From Inonotus obliquus (lineage: Eukaryota > Basidiomycota > Agaricomycetes > Hymenochaetales > Hymenochaetaceae), in NCBI GenBank assembly GCA_032164295.1, contig JAJHTX010000007.1, positions 768,501-832,500 on the forward strand: DNA of 64,000 bases, in the 5' to 3' direction. The notes beneath the pieces were generated by a model that saw only the letters and a program-made list of their open reading frames with translations, searched no databases and had not been told where the DNA came from. Below are positions 11,999 through 23,521 of the stretch, piece after piece (the stretch's first letter is position 1; every line of letters begins with the position of its first letter). The translations under genes and the position numbers were made by a program.

Positions 11999-12398
11999 TC
12001 AAGTCTCATCTTCGAAAATAGTTCTTAAATTTCAACATGTACGCACAAAAAAAACAGGAAATTTTTCAATGTTGTTTTCTTTATTTTTTGCATCCGTCTG
12101 TTGGGCGTCACGTGTACGTGATTTGTATTGTTGATTTTCTCACGTGCCGTGTTGCCTGGAGGATCGACAATCTCCGATAGACTCCGACAAAGCGGAACAG
12201 CTCATTTTGGGCCATATTGTAATTATATGCGGTGATGGTCCTTTCCAAGTCTGTAAAAGTATAGTGATTCTAGCTCATAGAAATACACAGCATTGAGCAA
12301 ACAAGCACGAAAGTAGTAAAGAGATTCATTCTAGACGCGGTTATATTCGAAGGAACCAGCCTCAGCTACCGTTGCAATAATTAACACGAACCTCAAGC
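11999..12398. other. Intergenic region upstream of the kinase gene
   Basis: About 400 bases between the kinase 5' end and the stop of the next minus-strand gene. It contains an A/T-rich patch around 12040-12090 and no supported coding sequence. It is the likely promoter of the kinase and 3' flank of the DUF6697-like gene. Confidence 0.5.
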
Positions 12399-14006
12399 CT
12401 ATAACTTCAATGAATGTGACGAACCTTCCCGTACAGACTTCCCCCGAGCTCGTTTTTCTTTCGATGACGGTCCTGGTTCTGCGCCTTGGTTAGCCTTCCT
12501 TTTTCGCTCTTGATGCGAACGAGACAATGCAAGTTGGGGTCCCTGCAAGCCACCTCCAAACTCGAGGAGAGCTTTGTAGAGCTCCTCGTTGAAACCTATG
12601 CGCTCAAAAACGAGACAAACGACGGGCAGAACACCCTGTAAAAACATCCCCCTGATCGTCTTTTCAACTATCGGGGGGATTAAATCCCGGTTTACAATAG
12701 TGGCCTTCATCAGTTGGTCCTGAATCTAAGAGAAACGGTTAGTGACGTTTACCACCTATCATGAGTGACTGACCCTTGAATCCAGTGATTGGAAGAAGCG
12801 ACCATTGCCGCGGGTTTGTATGATTGAGGTGGTGTAGGTACCACAGTAGTAAAATAGCTGGGAGCCTTCGAACATGAGTTCAAAGGGACCTTCAATCTCT
12901 CGCAGTTGATTATCTGGAACCCAAATAAGAGTCTTTTGGGGGCCATTCGCTACGTATCGATATGAGGGGCCAACTGTAACACCATACCCCGGACTTGCTA
13001 CGCTCCACAAGACATCACGGCGGTGGTAAACAAAGGGAATGCAGGCTAAGCTAACGAGGTAAACAATTGTAAGAGGTGTGATTACAAGATTATGATATAA
13101 TAAGCGTACCCGTTCGGTTTCAACGTATTCTAGACAAGTAATCAATGTCGTAGAACATATGAAACCGTGAAATACATCGATACTTGCCTCGTGATGGGCT
13201 TTGAAGGATGAAAGGTGTTCTTTATTAGAAGACAGGAATGGTTCGACTCGAGAAGGACAGTCGACACGCAAGCGTTGGAACGTAGAATCAATGTACGCCC
13301 AAGGATTATTGTGCTGTTGATCGCATTGTCAGAAACGGCGAAAGAGGTAACAATCTATCTCACGCTAAGAGATGCTAGTTTGTTATTTGCACCTTCCAAG
13401 TCTTTCCTTAACGCGTCCAATCGCTGCCAGTTGTTCAACCTAGCATCAATCTTCAGACGGTCAAGAACGAGATATGCGTACCTCGTTGGCATCGGACAGT
13501 TGAGCTTGGGTATATTCCTGAAGTTGTTGGAGCTCAAGGAACTCTGGCTAATCTCTATTAGCATCACAACGTAATCAGACTGTAGTTTCATTCACAGAGT
13601 CCTCGACATTCGTCTGAGAATCTTTAGCCTGTATCTCCTTTATCTTCTCCTTCTGCAGCTTTCGTTTTTCCTTCTCCTTGTCGTATTTGGCCTCAAGGTC
13701 TTGATACTGAGCACGGACAGCCGTTATTTCGTCGCGGAGTTGGTGAGCTTGCTCTGTTGTAGCAAGATCCTGTGTATCCGAGTCGGTCGGTTCTCTCTAA
13801 TGCGTATACTGGTAAGAGCGCGTGCTCGATTCACAGAAGTTTCTGACCTTTACAAAAGCCCTTGCTTCTAATTCCGTTGCACGGGCCTCAGCAGCCTTCG
13901 CTTTTTGTTGGGCTTCCTGTAGCTCCCGTTTCAAACGCTGGTTCTCACCACCAAGTAGTCTGACAACATCGTTGGCAAGAGTCGATTCATCAAGAAGATG
14001 CGACAT
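12399..14006 (-). CDS. Coiled-coil protein with DUF6697-like domain
   Basis: The start at 14006 gives MSHLLDESTLANDVVRLLGG, then a heptad-like coiled coil rich in E, K, A and R (QRLKRELQEAQQKAKAAEAR) that continues through the next exon (EKEKRKLQKEKIKEIQAK). After several short introns, a compact domain follows: DVLWSVASPGYGVTVGPSY, WVPDNQLREIEGPFELMFEG, YYCGTYTTSI, then LIPPIVEKTIRGMFLQGVLP and CLVFERIGFNEELYKALLEF. This order resembles the basidiomycete DUF6697 domain (a Phe-Glu-Leu strand, a YxGTY strand, and a closing IGFN.ELY helix). The tail is basic and ends SSHSLKL. Function is unknown. The domain name is from memory of the motif pattern and is moderate; the gene itself is well supported by spliced, continuous coding segments. 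Some middle exon borders near 13080-13600 are not fixed. Confidence 0.65.
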
Positions 14007-14099
14007 AGCAAGTGCCTCCGGGTCCGTTCACAACCCCGATAGCGATGCAGAGGCACAATCACGGAGAGGGAGTTCAATAATTGAATAAACTCGAATTTA

Positions 14100-14463
14100 G
14101 TGCACGGCTGGCAAAATAGAATATCAGTGGGTGCGGTATTTAAAATTATTTATTTGCCGAAATTTTAAATATCGGCAAGCATATCAACACGTGATTTATA
14201 TTTATAATACCGGCGGGATTGATATACTTACCGATATTTAAAGTAGATGTTTAGACTATCTTTCAGGAAGATATGCATAAAAACAGATGGGAATTTAAAA
14301 TATCAACCCAATCGATATCCATATCGATATAAAAAATATGGGCACGTGGTTTATATAAATAATATCGGCAAGGTCGATATGCTTACTGATATTTAAAATA
14401 ATTGCGAGAAAAATTCTTTAAATTTAATGCCCGCTGATATCCTATTTTGCCCGCCGTGGTGCA
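14100..14463. mobile_element. MITE-like non-autonomous element with terminal inverted repeats
   Basis: About 360 bases, AT-rich, with no coding capacity. The left end (from 14105) reads CGGCTGGCAAAATAGAATAT. The reverse complement of the right end reads CGGCGGGCAAAATAGGATAT, and the match continues into ATCAG.GGG on both sides, giving a terminal inverted repeat of about 30 bases with few mismatches. GTGCA sits directly outside the left end (14100-14104) and, two bases beyond the right end, again at 14459-14463; this may be a target-site duplication. The interior holds repeated, partly palindromic ATATCGGCAAG / CTTACCGATAT blocks. It lies between the starts of two divergent genes. A transposon family cannot be named from this single copy. 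Confidence 0.7.
14190..14401. repeat. Pair of direct repeats inside the MITE-like element
   Basis: A block of about 58 bases starting ACGTGATTTATATTTATAAT at 14190 recurs, diverged, starting ACGTGGTTTATATAAATAAT at 14345. Both end in a GATAT.CTTAC.GATATTTAAA segment. A reverse-oriented relative of that last segment (ATATCGGCAAGCATATCAAC) lies at 14168-14187, so the element could fold into several hairpins. Confidence 0.7.
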
Positions 14464-14590
14464 GGTGGTTCGAATTGATCACGTGTTCGTTTCAAGCGTG
14501 TATCGATCGACGCGCCTTAAGCCCGACGTTCAACTTCCACGACCACGACGCGCACAGCACGTCTTAGACAGGTACCCCGCAAGCTCAGCC

Positions 14591-16769
14591 ATGGGTGGTG
14601 ACACTCGCGTCCCTTCACGTATCGCTAACTGGATACTGGAGGAGTGTCTTGGTTCAGGCTACTCTGGTGCGTTTCTCCGCCAAGCCTAGGTCTGGGAAAG
14701 TTTAGTGATTTGTGAATGATGTGTCCTAGGATCAATATGGCGCGCGACGAATCCTTATACGGGGCAAGTTGCGGCGCTTAAAGTGCAAGATGTTGATCAT
14801 GAGTGTCCGACCAATAGGTATGAGCGTGGCTTAGCAACTGGGAACTGTTCATTAATACCAGCTCAGATACGAACGCAATTTCTATCCGTCACTTCAAGGA
14901 GGCAAGGGAATGCCTACTTTGTGGGCTGCAGGTGTCCAGGGTGACTATGACTACCTAGGTGAGCGTCAGAGATTCTGTAAATGGATGGGTTCTAAACGTC
15001 TGGACGGTAGTGATCGACTTACTGGGTGCCTCACTTGATAGTCTGTACCGTAAGAACGAGAAAAGGATGGACTTACGAAGCACAATATGTATTGCTATGC
15101 AGGTCGTAAGTCGTTTCTCTGAAATAATATACACTACAAGTCACTGAAAACAATAAAGATACAACGTCTTGAGTTTATGCATTCAAAGGGTCTCTTGCAC
15201 CGAGATATCCAACTGGGCAACTGCGTTCTCGGCCTTGGAAGGAACAAAGGGACTATCTACATGATCGATTTTGGGTTTTCAAAACGCTACATTGATCCTC
15301 GCACGCGAAAGCATATTCCCGACAGTAGGGCAAAGCGCGATTTCATTGGCAATTATTGGTTCTCTTCCGTCAATGTTCATTGCCGAGGAAGAGGTAAGTT
15401 CCTTCTCGTTCGTGTCTCTTTTATTTAATGACGCCTTTGTCAGTGCCATCGCGAAGAGACGACATGGAAGCACTTGCGCTGATGCTCATCCACATAATGA
15501 CAGACGGCGGTCTTCCATGGACGCGGAACGGAATCCCAAAAACCGATAAAGCACACGATGCTATTATGCGACAGAAGTCAAAGGCTAGACCTGAAGATCT
15601 TTGTCGCAGTCTACCCCCTATCTTTGAGGATTTCCTTCGTTACTGTCGTCGACTCAAGTTCTTTGATCAGCCAGACTATGGATACTGGCGAAAGGAGTTT
15701 AAGACTTTCGCGAAGGATATGGGATACGCGGATGCTGATGGATTTGTCGATGACAGTCTCGTCTGGCCACCGCGACCGGAGGTAAGTGGTAGTTCTATCT
15801 ACTCGATTGGCCTTGCTCAGCTTCCCCTTTCTGCTCTCGTAGCCAATACAGTCTTACGGAAGACCTACTTCGTCCGCCAGAGACGACACCGTGCGAGAAA
15901 TTGGTATCCACGATATCCTTGAAGAATTCCAAAAGATGCAGCTAGAAGATTTAGCCAAGCAATTGCTTAAAGAACGCAAGAAAGCTGGATTTGATCCTGC
16001 GAGGATGCCAGCAGCGCCCCGATTGGCTCCTGTTTCATTGCCATCTGAAGGCCCGGGTATACCCAGGGTAGAGAACGGGAAGAACAGAGCACCGGCGCGT
16101 TCGTCGCAGGTGGAATCATCCGATCGAAATCGAGGTTCAGACTCGAAGAACAAGTATCCTCCCGGAGTCATCGTCATTAGCGATTCTTCTGACGAGGAGA
16201 GTATCATACCCTCACGACAGTTGGACCGAACAACTAAACAAGCTACACTGCGTTTGCTCGCAAAACGCGCGCATACGGCATCGGATAATTCTGCTCTGGC
16301 GGATTTGGTTCAGAAGTTCCTGGAGACGTATTCGCTTACGGGTACGAGGAGTCGGGTTGTTACGCGTGATGCGTTTGAGTTTCTTGAAGCTGTTGTTCAG
16401 CGACTTGAGAATTCGTCTAAAGAGAATTCACGAGTTTCGCGTAGGTCTACTCGGACTCGATCTCAGGGCAGTACGACTACGACTACGACTACAAACACGA
16501 ACACGACCTCGGACTCGAATACCAATACCAATACCACTAACGAGAGCCGACTTCGTCAACGTCAACGTCCACCCTTACACGCGCAAAAATGCGAGACAGT
16601 CAAGGCGTTAAGACAGCGAATACAATCTTCTCCAGAGACCCTGACGAACCAGGAATTGGCAAAGATTCTTTCGGAGTTTTGTCAAGCTGTGAAGTCGACT
16701 ACTGGGAAGACTTTGACGAAGGATGGGGTTGCTGTTTTGGAAGGTGTTGAGACGAGGTTGAGGCAATGA
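14591..16769 (+). CDS. Casein kinase 1-like protein kinase with SUMO-interacting motif in the tail
   Basis: Starts MGGDTRVPSRIANWILEECLGSGYS, the glycine loop of a CK1-type domain. VAALKVQ carries the ATP lysine. IQRLEFMHSKGLLHRDIQLG is the catalytic loop, with Gln where kinases normally have the catalytic-loop Lys, although the Asp and Asn are kept. YMIDFGFSKRY supplies the metal-binding Asp. A RDDMEALALMLIHIM segment and LPWTRNGIP match the CK1 family. The domain ends near 15780. The 300-residue tail is encoded by one exon. It contains GVIVISDSSDEE, a textbook hydrophobic-acidic SUMO-interacting motif (16170-16200), an Asn/Thr-rich run encoded by ACTACG and related repeats (16470-16540), and a helical C-terminus. 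It may be a weak or non-classical kinase; activity cannot be judged from sequence. The MITE-like element is directly upstream. Confidence 0.85.
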
Positions 16770-17055
16770 TCTATTTCTTTGCACCTGATTTCGGTTGGTT
16801 TGGTGGGGATGGAAGAGGAAAGGGAAAGGGAAAGGATACACGATGCATATACATGGACAGATACTAGCTGCCTTTGTTTTTCTTGACTTGAAACTGCATA
16901 CCTTAGATATCAGAATAGTTTTGTATTCTTGGATGTGTCGTTCTGCTTTGATAGCTTTCACACTTTCATCGGCCTATTAAATATAACATGTATATTATAC
17001 GAATCAGACACGATACAAACTAAAGGGTATGGGTCGGCATGAAAGGCGTCCGAGA

Positions 17056-18576
17056 CTATTGCTTCTTGCTCAAGAATTCCGCCTTGTACCACTGAAAGGG
17101 GGAGGTCAACAACCGTCAAAGTATAAGTGTGTTAGAAACTTACGTCGCACATCCGCTTAATGCCCTCAACGACACCAACATCAGGTTCGTACCCAAGGAC
17201 AACCCTCGCCTTCTCAATATCATGCCACCTCTGTGCACAACTAAACGTAACCCTAAACCTCGTAAAACCCGGTTCCTTCCCAACAAGCCAACACCACCCC
17301 TCAGCAAGAGTAGCTAATACACCCGCAAACGACTTTGGAAGTTTGAACACTCCACGATCTTGAGAGTCGCCCATTTCGCGCCAGACTGTTCGAGTAAAGT
17401 CCCAGAAATAGACGGGTTCACCGTTCGTGATGAAGAATACTTGACCGTCGATGCGGAGTGGGTCGGATCCTGTTCGTTCGATTGTTGATTGACTTAGTTG
17501 GTCGAATTTGGTGCGTTGGACGGGACGGTCGTCCTCCACAAGGCCTGAGCGAAACGCCTCTTCGATATCTGCAGCGTTTGGTGGAGGACTGACTGCTGGA
17601 CCGATAGGTCGTGCCTTTGAAGTAGGTATACGACGCTCCCTCGTTGAAAGATTAATTTGTGGGAGAGGTCGAGATAGTGCATCTTCCAAGTCCGGTCGAG
17701 GACTCGACAGTCTGTCTGCGGCAAGCAAATGAGCTTTCGCCACGTTCGTCACATACGTCCAGTCAAATAGATTGGTATTATCGCCAAGCTGGAAGTGAGT
17801 TTGTTTGTTATGGAGAACTTGCATTAGGCCGTGCATGACCTGTCGATCCCCAGGGCTGAAAAGAAACCATGAGTTGGCAAATTGAGAATATTGTGCCAAT
17901 GGAGCCAACGCACCCGAAAATACCAGCAGGGCGCAATGCAACGGTGAGCAGGCCGTCTTTTCCATTTGCTGCCAATACGAGTTCCTCGGCTTTTGATTTG
18001 GAATCATTGTACGCGTCTAGAGGAACATCCGGATTCGGTAATCGCTCGTCAACGTTAATTAGATCTTGCCCGTTGAAAACGACACCGGCGCTGCTTGTAA
18101 ACACCAGCTTTTTGATGTGAAGGGCAGTTGCTGCGGCAATGACGGCTTTTGTCCCTTCCACGTTTACTTTCCAGTAGATGGCAGGATCCATGCCGTGCGG
18201 AGGTGAAGCAGTATGAATGATGCACGTCGCACCGCTCTAAAATCGGAAGATGTTGTCAATAAACATTTGGATAACAGCGTCAAAGATCCCACACCTTTCT
18301 GAAGGCATCTTCAACCTGACTCTGCACTGAAATGTCTGCCGAGTAAAATGGGACGTCGTGATACCGCTGGACAATATCCAGCACTGAGACTAAGTCTCCC
18401 CTGCTGAGTAGAGCCTCGACAATATGTCTCCCAAGGAAACCACTCCCGCCAATGACGATGTAAACGTCCTTTTCAGTAGACATTTCAGAGGGAATCGAGT
18501 ACCGTGTAGGCAAGTGGAAGTCACTGGTACTGATAACTCTTGGAGTCGTGCCATCGCTCAAAACTAATCTGCTCAT
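17056..18576 (-). CDS. ERG26: Sterol-4-alpha-carboxylate 3-dehydrogenase (Erg26-like), decarboxylating
   Basis: NAD(P)-dependent 3-beta-hydroxysteroid dehydrogenase family enzyme of the C-4 demethylation complex in ergosterol synthesis, an ER activity. Visible features are the Rossmann motif VYIVIGGSGFLGRHIVEALL, VNVEGTKAVIAAA, FTSSAGVVF, and the catalytic YNDSK (DAYNDSKSKAEELV). LRPAGIFGPGDRQ, FDWTYVTNVAKAHLLAA and, late in the protein, DGQVFFITNGEPVYFWDF follow as in Erg26. Three introns are evident, near 18237-18294, about 17858-17915, and 17093-17142. The last exon encodes WYKAEFLSKKQ and the stop. The start at 18576 gives a 34-residue leader; MSTEKDVYIV is a possible shorter start. A loop of about 60 residues after PRPDLEDALS is longer than I expect for the family. 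Family assignment is firm; choice of Erg26 over other 3-beta-HSD proteins is likely. Confidence 0.88.
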
Positions 18577-18704
18577 CGGCAATACCCGAATTTACACGTG
18601 ATCGCGTCCACCCAGTCGCCCTTGCCGAACGCAGGCTTCAAGTTTAACGCACTGGCCACGGACGTCGACGACGGCAAAGTACACAAGTCACAAAGACGAA
18701 CGCA
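18577..18704. promoter_or_regulatory. Compact divergent promoter region, ERG26 and borealin
   Basis: Only 128 bases separate the two start codons, so transcription of both genes must be driven from this interval or from within the genes. No specific binding site is claimed. Confidence 0.5.
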
Positions 18705-20013
18705 ATGGAAACTCCCGTCCGTAATAAAGGGAAGGAGACACGACCTCGGCTGACGTCTGAGGAGAAGAAACAGTTGATTACGAACCTCGACCTTGAAGGT
18801 ATGTTATTCAGTTTGATGGTTGTGTTAAACGGTCCTTATAAACTTGCTTTCTTTAGTACAACATCGAGCGCGACAATTCGAAGAAACACTTGCACAAGTA
18901 CTGGAAAACTTCAAGAATCATCATGAAGGGCAAGTACTGCGCGTCCCGAAGCTGGTACGGGGTATAACCATGGGAGAGTTTGTGGACAAGTATGACGGGG
19001 ACATCAATGCATGTCTAAGGGGTTTGCAACGCGAGAGGCAAGGCGGAGAACCGACTTTGGATCCAGCGTCAAAGAAGAGGAAGTGGAAAGACACTGGGGA
19101 TGGACCCATACCCGGGGACACAGAATCTCCTCGAGGGCCGAAGACGGGTTCGTTTCTTTCAACCTCCTTTGTGATACCACGGGTTGATGATCGACGTAGC
19201 TCGTTTAGCTTCTCCCGTAAAGATGGACGCTGCCAGAATCATCAAAGCGCGTCTCAACAAGACTCCCAGATCGGTGGGTTCAGCTTTCTTTGACATCGTT
19301 CTTTAAGTTTTCACTGACTGTTTGTTCAGGCCCGCATCGCCCGCAATCCATATCCTACTCTTTGTCCAACCTCTCCAACCAAGCCCTCATCGTCAAGACC
19401 AATGAGTCGATTCATGTCACCAACAAAAGCATCCGCGTCACGAACCTCCGCAGCTTCCTCTTCCCGCGTCCCTTCATCAAATTTTAATCCCGTATTACCA
19501 AAAGCACCCGCCTACCCCCGCCCACCGAGGAAAAACGAGACCGTCATGAGCGTTAATGGTAGTCCGTTGGCGTTTCCTTCATTCCTTGATCGAACGCGAG
19601 AACGGGATGGACCGGGGACGATCGATGCTGAGGATGAGGGACTGGGACGGTATCCATCTTTGTTCAATCGAACACGACAACAGAGTATTGTCATTCGTAA
19701 AGCATCAAATTTCTCGACAACGAGCACTGAAAGTCACATCCCGCGCTCACGATCGCCCTCGCGAGCTGCACATTCAAGTTCAGGATCATCAACATCAGTG
19801 TCTTCCGTCCCCTCGATTTCAGACGGTCAAGCACAACCAAGTGCATTCATACGCGTCCCGACGAAAGATGGACTGGTATTGGAGTTCGATCCGTTACTCA
19901 CTACTCCTGCTGAACTTGATGCTCTTGAGGGCATTACGGATAGTGCGAAGAAGCAAGCGAGGGAGGATATGACGCGGATGGTACAAGCCGCTCTGGAGCG
20001 GTGGAAAATCTAG
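18705..20013 (+). CDS. Borealin-like chromosomal passenger complex subunit
   Basis: Nbl1/Borealin N-terminal domain protein; in the family this segment forms a triple helix with INCENP and survivin and places Aurora B on centromeres and the spindle midzone. The sequence shows LTSEEKKQLITNLDLE, HRARQFEETLAQVLENF, HHEGQVLRVPKLVRGITMGE and KYDGDINACLRGLQRER, the conserved fungal layout. One intron splits the first helix (about 18800-18856). After residue 110 the protein is Ser/Pro/Arg-rich and disordered, with many SP and TP sites. It includes a spliced segment with PTSPTKPSSSRPMSRF, and ends in a conserved-looking block DGLVLEFDPLLTTPAELDAL and a final helix KKQAREDMTRMVQAALERWK. That terminal block is typical of basidiomycete borealins, as I remember it. 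Expected partners are not in this window. Confidence 0.85.
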
Positions 20014-20492
20014 CTGGAAGCGCCTTTTTCCGTTCTTCCTATTCCTATCTTGCCTAACCAACCTGTTTGTGTGTACATACGCAACCCATTTTGCACTCGT
20101 CTCTTGCTCTGGTTCTTTTCATATTTCGGTTCTCAAGAATATTTTCTGCATATATCCTAGTGTCGTGTAAAAGACTATTATCCTGTTTTCATTTCTCCCC
20201 CTCCCCGGCAACTCTTCAGGGACACACTGTATCGTAAAAGACATTGCACTCCAAGAAGATAGATGATAACGCTACGTTGCATCACATCACACAACGTATA
20301 CAGTAGTCGTTCTGACCTATGGAACCAAGGAATTATTTGATCTGCTTGAAATCAACAAAGAAGTTCGACGAGTGCTGCTCGACAGATCGGACTGTCTTTG
20401 TTACGAATTTTTACGAGAGGGAGGGATCTGGGTTTGCCCAATCTTATACAGCATTATAAGTAGGGCTGGTTAAAGGAAGGGGAGCTTAAACC
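20014..20492. other. Convergent intergenic region, borealin and POP1
   Basis: About 480 bases between two facing stop codons. It holds the 3' flanks of both genes and no supported coding segment. Confidence 0.5.
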
Positions 20493-23400
20493 CTACCGAT
20501 ACAGCTGCTCCTTCACTGACAGATAGCTGGCTAATGACAGAGCCCCGATGGCTTGCCCACGTCCGATGGAAAGGGAATAGTGACCACTCGTTACGTAGCC
20601 TACTATACAGTCTTTGGAATACTTCAGTTCACTCAGCTGTTCGGGAAAAAGTCAGGGAACCACCTCAGACAAATAGATTTAAAAAAACTAGTACCTGAGT
20701 CTCGGTAAACTCACTCCCATCCTCCTCATTGACAAGCGACCTCCACTGTCTCGCTTCCTCATCATTCATCTTAAAAATTATCGCATTATTTTCCGGAGAA
20801 CCAGAACGGGGGATCGACAGGCGGACGTTGACTAATGCGCTGCGGAAAAGAGTATTTGCAGAGAGAGAGAGAGGTGGAAGAGAGCGTTTATTTCGCCAGG
20901 TGTTGACTTTCGCGAGGAGGTCAGGCGCTGGATTAGGGGAATAAGAGAGTGTCTCGATTGTGGAAAGGGCTTCGGGTCCTCTGAAAAGCCAGGGTTGGAC
21001 ACCAAGTGAGTCGTCGGTTTCTCGCCCCACATTCTCCGTCGCTGCATTTGTCTCTTCATTTTTAGCTGATCCTTGGGCAACCTCCCTTTGTGTAGGAATC
21101 AAATCCTCTTTCGCTTCCAACTCTTCTCCCGTCCTCCGCAAACCAAGCAAGCCCACCCAATCGGGCATCCAGGGATTCTCCGTCCCAAGCTTCTCCCAAT
21201 TAGGTCTTTTCGCAGGCGGTTTCCGTTCCCATCTCTCTTGCTCTTCCTTTCCGCGTTCAGTCATATGAGTTGTGTAAGCTTCAGTACACGGATAATCCAT
21301 AGGAAATGTTGAACATCCGGCTTCGAAGCGCTGCGTGATGATTTCGTCCTGGCCAGCGACGCGAGTACCAGTGTAAGTTAGCGAGGAGAAGAAAGGCAAA
21401 CCCCAGCCTTTTGGGATTATGAGTGACCAGCCGTGCAGATGGCGGGTGCTGTTTGGTGGAGACTGGATATTGAGGTTGAATGAGGATGACGACGATGATA
21501 TCTGAGGCTCGATGGAACGCTGGATTAAAAGCACTGGCACACGGTCATCTTGTCGAAGCGGGTTCAACTTTGAGCCTGGTACGAGGTACTGCGGATCGAA
21601 TGTCAGCTAATCCCTGAAACATGCAAGCCAACTGGAAATATTTACCTTGGACTTTCGGGCGTCGATATCCTTTTTCTTGTATCGAGGTTTACTGACTTTC
21701 TCTCTGACGTCGCCATCCCATATCTCAGCCGTTGCGAGCTTCGCAGTTGGCCATAGGCCTGCAGGGACGCTCGCAATCTCGTTCATCTTCCCGTTTGCCT
21801 TTACTTTCGTATTCTTCGGAGGGAAACTGTAAGTGATTGAGTTTAATACCGTTCGGATCGCGAAAAGAATGATGCTAACTTGAGCCGCGGGTCAAGAACT
21901 TTCAGGCCGATGACCATCCCACGGGGTGCGGAACCGGCTGTTTGCAGTTGCCCCAGTGCCTGCCAGAACTAAAATAGCATCAGACCAATGCACCCAAGTG
22001 TAGTGGTAACGTGCATGCCTTATTAAATTCATCTCGATCCTCGTCCTTGACTGGACTAAGTGCTCCATGAATGACCTGACTAGACTTCGAACCAACAAGC
22101 TCGAAGACGTTGAACTGGTCTCTGAGATTGGCAACCTCAACATTTATCTCTTTCTCGCTCGTACTCTGCGCCAACTGTAGACAAGCCTGGACGCAATACG
22201 TGACCGTAGACACCACCACACCGTAGATGACTGGGTGACATCGAATCCATACCGTCCGAGTCGACACAGGTTCCCTCTGATTGCTCTTCTTCCCCTTTGA
22301 CTCTGCCTGAGGTTGAGCAGCAGATGTTGCCTTCCAAAGGATCACTACTGGTCCTATCAAGTCGAATGGATACGCTTTGGGCTTATACATGTGCGCGTAG
22401 CACACGCGAGAGCCATTTATGAATCTAACAAGGAGCGTAGCAGTAGTCAGTCGCGGTGGCAAGGACTCCCTGCGCTTGACATCACCTTGCTGCACCCGGA
22501 CTAACTTCCTGAGGATCCGAGCAGCCCGCAAGAATTTCCTTGAGAGTCTCGTCCGGACCCTTGAGTTCAATGATCGCTTCATAAGACGCGTCGTGTAAAA
22601 TGCACCCATGTAAAGAAGCGCGGTGCGACGGCCGAAAGGACTTTTCGGTCGGTGTCCTCGCCTGCAACGACGCATTGTATTTATCGAGCAGTAGCAGAAA
22701 TAACACCTACAAGTCGGTAGCCCCACATATTTTCCATATGCATTCTTTTCGCATGCCAGATATGGGTCTCTAGCCATGTTTTGTCCTCTGTGCGAATTAC
22801 AATTCAGGCAGACGCCGAAAGAACCGGAACCGAAGCATACTTTGACGTTTCAATAACACTTCTGTCCGCGTTTTAGTCTTCGTAACGCCTCGTCTTGGTA
22901 GCTTCTTCTTCGTCTTCGTATGTGCGGGAGTGTCCATCTTTGAAGCAGTTAGTTTCTCCGACATGAAGGAAAGAATTGCTCCCACTTCTGCACGAGCTTT
23001 CTGCCGTAGTCTGGCTGGAACGTATCTGACATCATGACTGGCCGCTCTTCGCCTCAGATGTCGAGGCAAAGACTGCCATACACGCTGAGTTCCAGCCGAG
23101 CTTGCAGTTGTATTAATTAGTTGATAAGAAGAATAAAGAAGCGAAATGTCTTACGCAACGTTATTCATGGCCTCCTGCATCGCATTGATCTCGAATGCAC
23201 GAGCCTTGATGGAAACGCTCTGTTATATGAACACGGCGCAGAGAAGTACAGTTCCCACCTCTGCGAACTTCTCGACATCAATAGTACTGGGCAGGCCCTC
23301 CATGCCTGGATATTGGTTTTGATTATGAGATATGGTAGGAGAATTAATTAATGAGAGAACTCACTAGAGGTGTTCGTACCCTGTGCTGATGGTGTGCCAG

Positions 23401-23521
23401 ACTGGACGCTTATTTTCCGAGCTTCATCCAACCGTACCTTCTTTCTCTGCGTACTACTACCAGCTCTAGCAACATTAATTGCATTCGTCCCCCTGTCTTC
23501 ATTCTTGCGTTTTGCAACCAT
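20493..23521 (-). CDS. POP1: Ribonuclease P/MRP protein subunit Pop1
   Basis: Largest protein subunit of nuclear RNase P and RNase MRP, needed for tRNA 5' and rRNA processing. The N-terminus begins [18 protein letters not shown], followed by a conserved basic block ([20 protein letters not shown] then RLRQKARAE) and [20 protein letters not shown] spread over exons near 22797-22690. The POPLD domain is clear: [20 protein letters not shown] and TGTRVAGQ. The C-terminal exon, reached by an intron ending near 20640, encodes [20 protein letters not shown] and ends SVKEQLYR. Several introns interrupt the middle. Length and order match the family. The choice of start at 23521 leaves only 78 bases to the divergent neighbour; an upstream start without ATG was rejected. 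Confidence 0.93.

Noticed and set aside
12759..13271. Continuous 170-codon frame starting MRVDCPSRVEPF as a stand-alone gene
   Set aside because: It is part of the spliced DUF6697-like gene, partly reading through introns; upstream coiled-coil exons and downstream exons complete it.
16470..16545. ACTACG/AATACC runs considered as a satellite
   Set aside because: They are short codon repeats inside the CK1-like tail exon that keep the frame and encode Thr/Asn runs.
21980..22777. Long minus-strand frame read as a separate protein starting [11 protein letters not shown]
   Set aside because: Its coding-like parts belong to POP1 exons; the rest is intron or a shifted frame.
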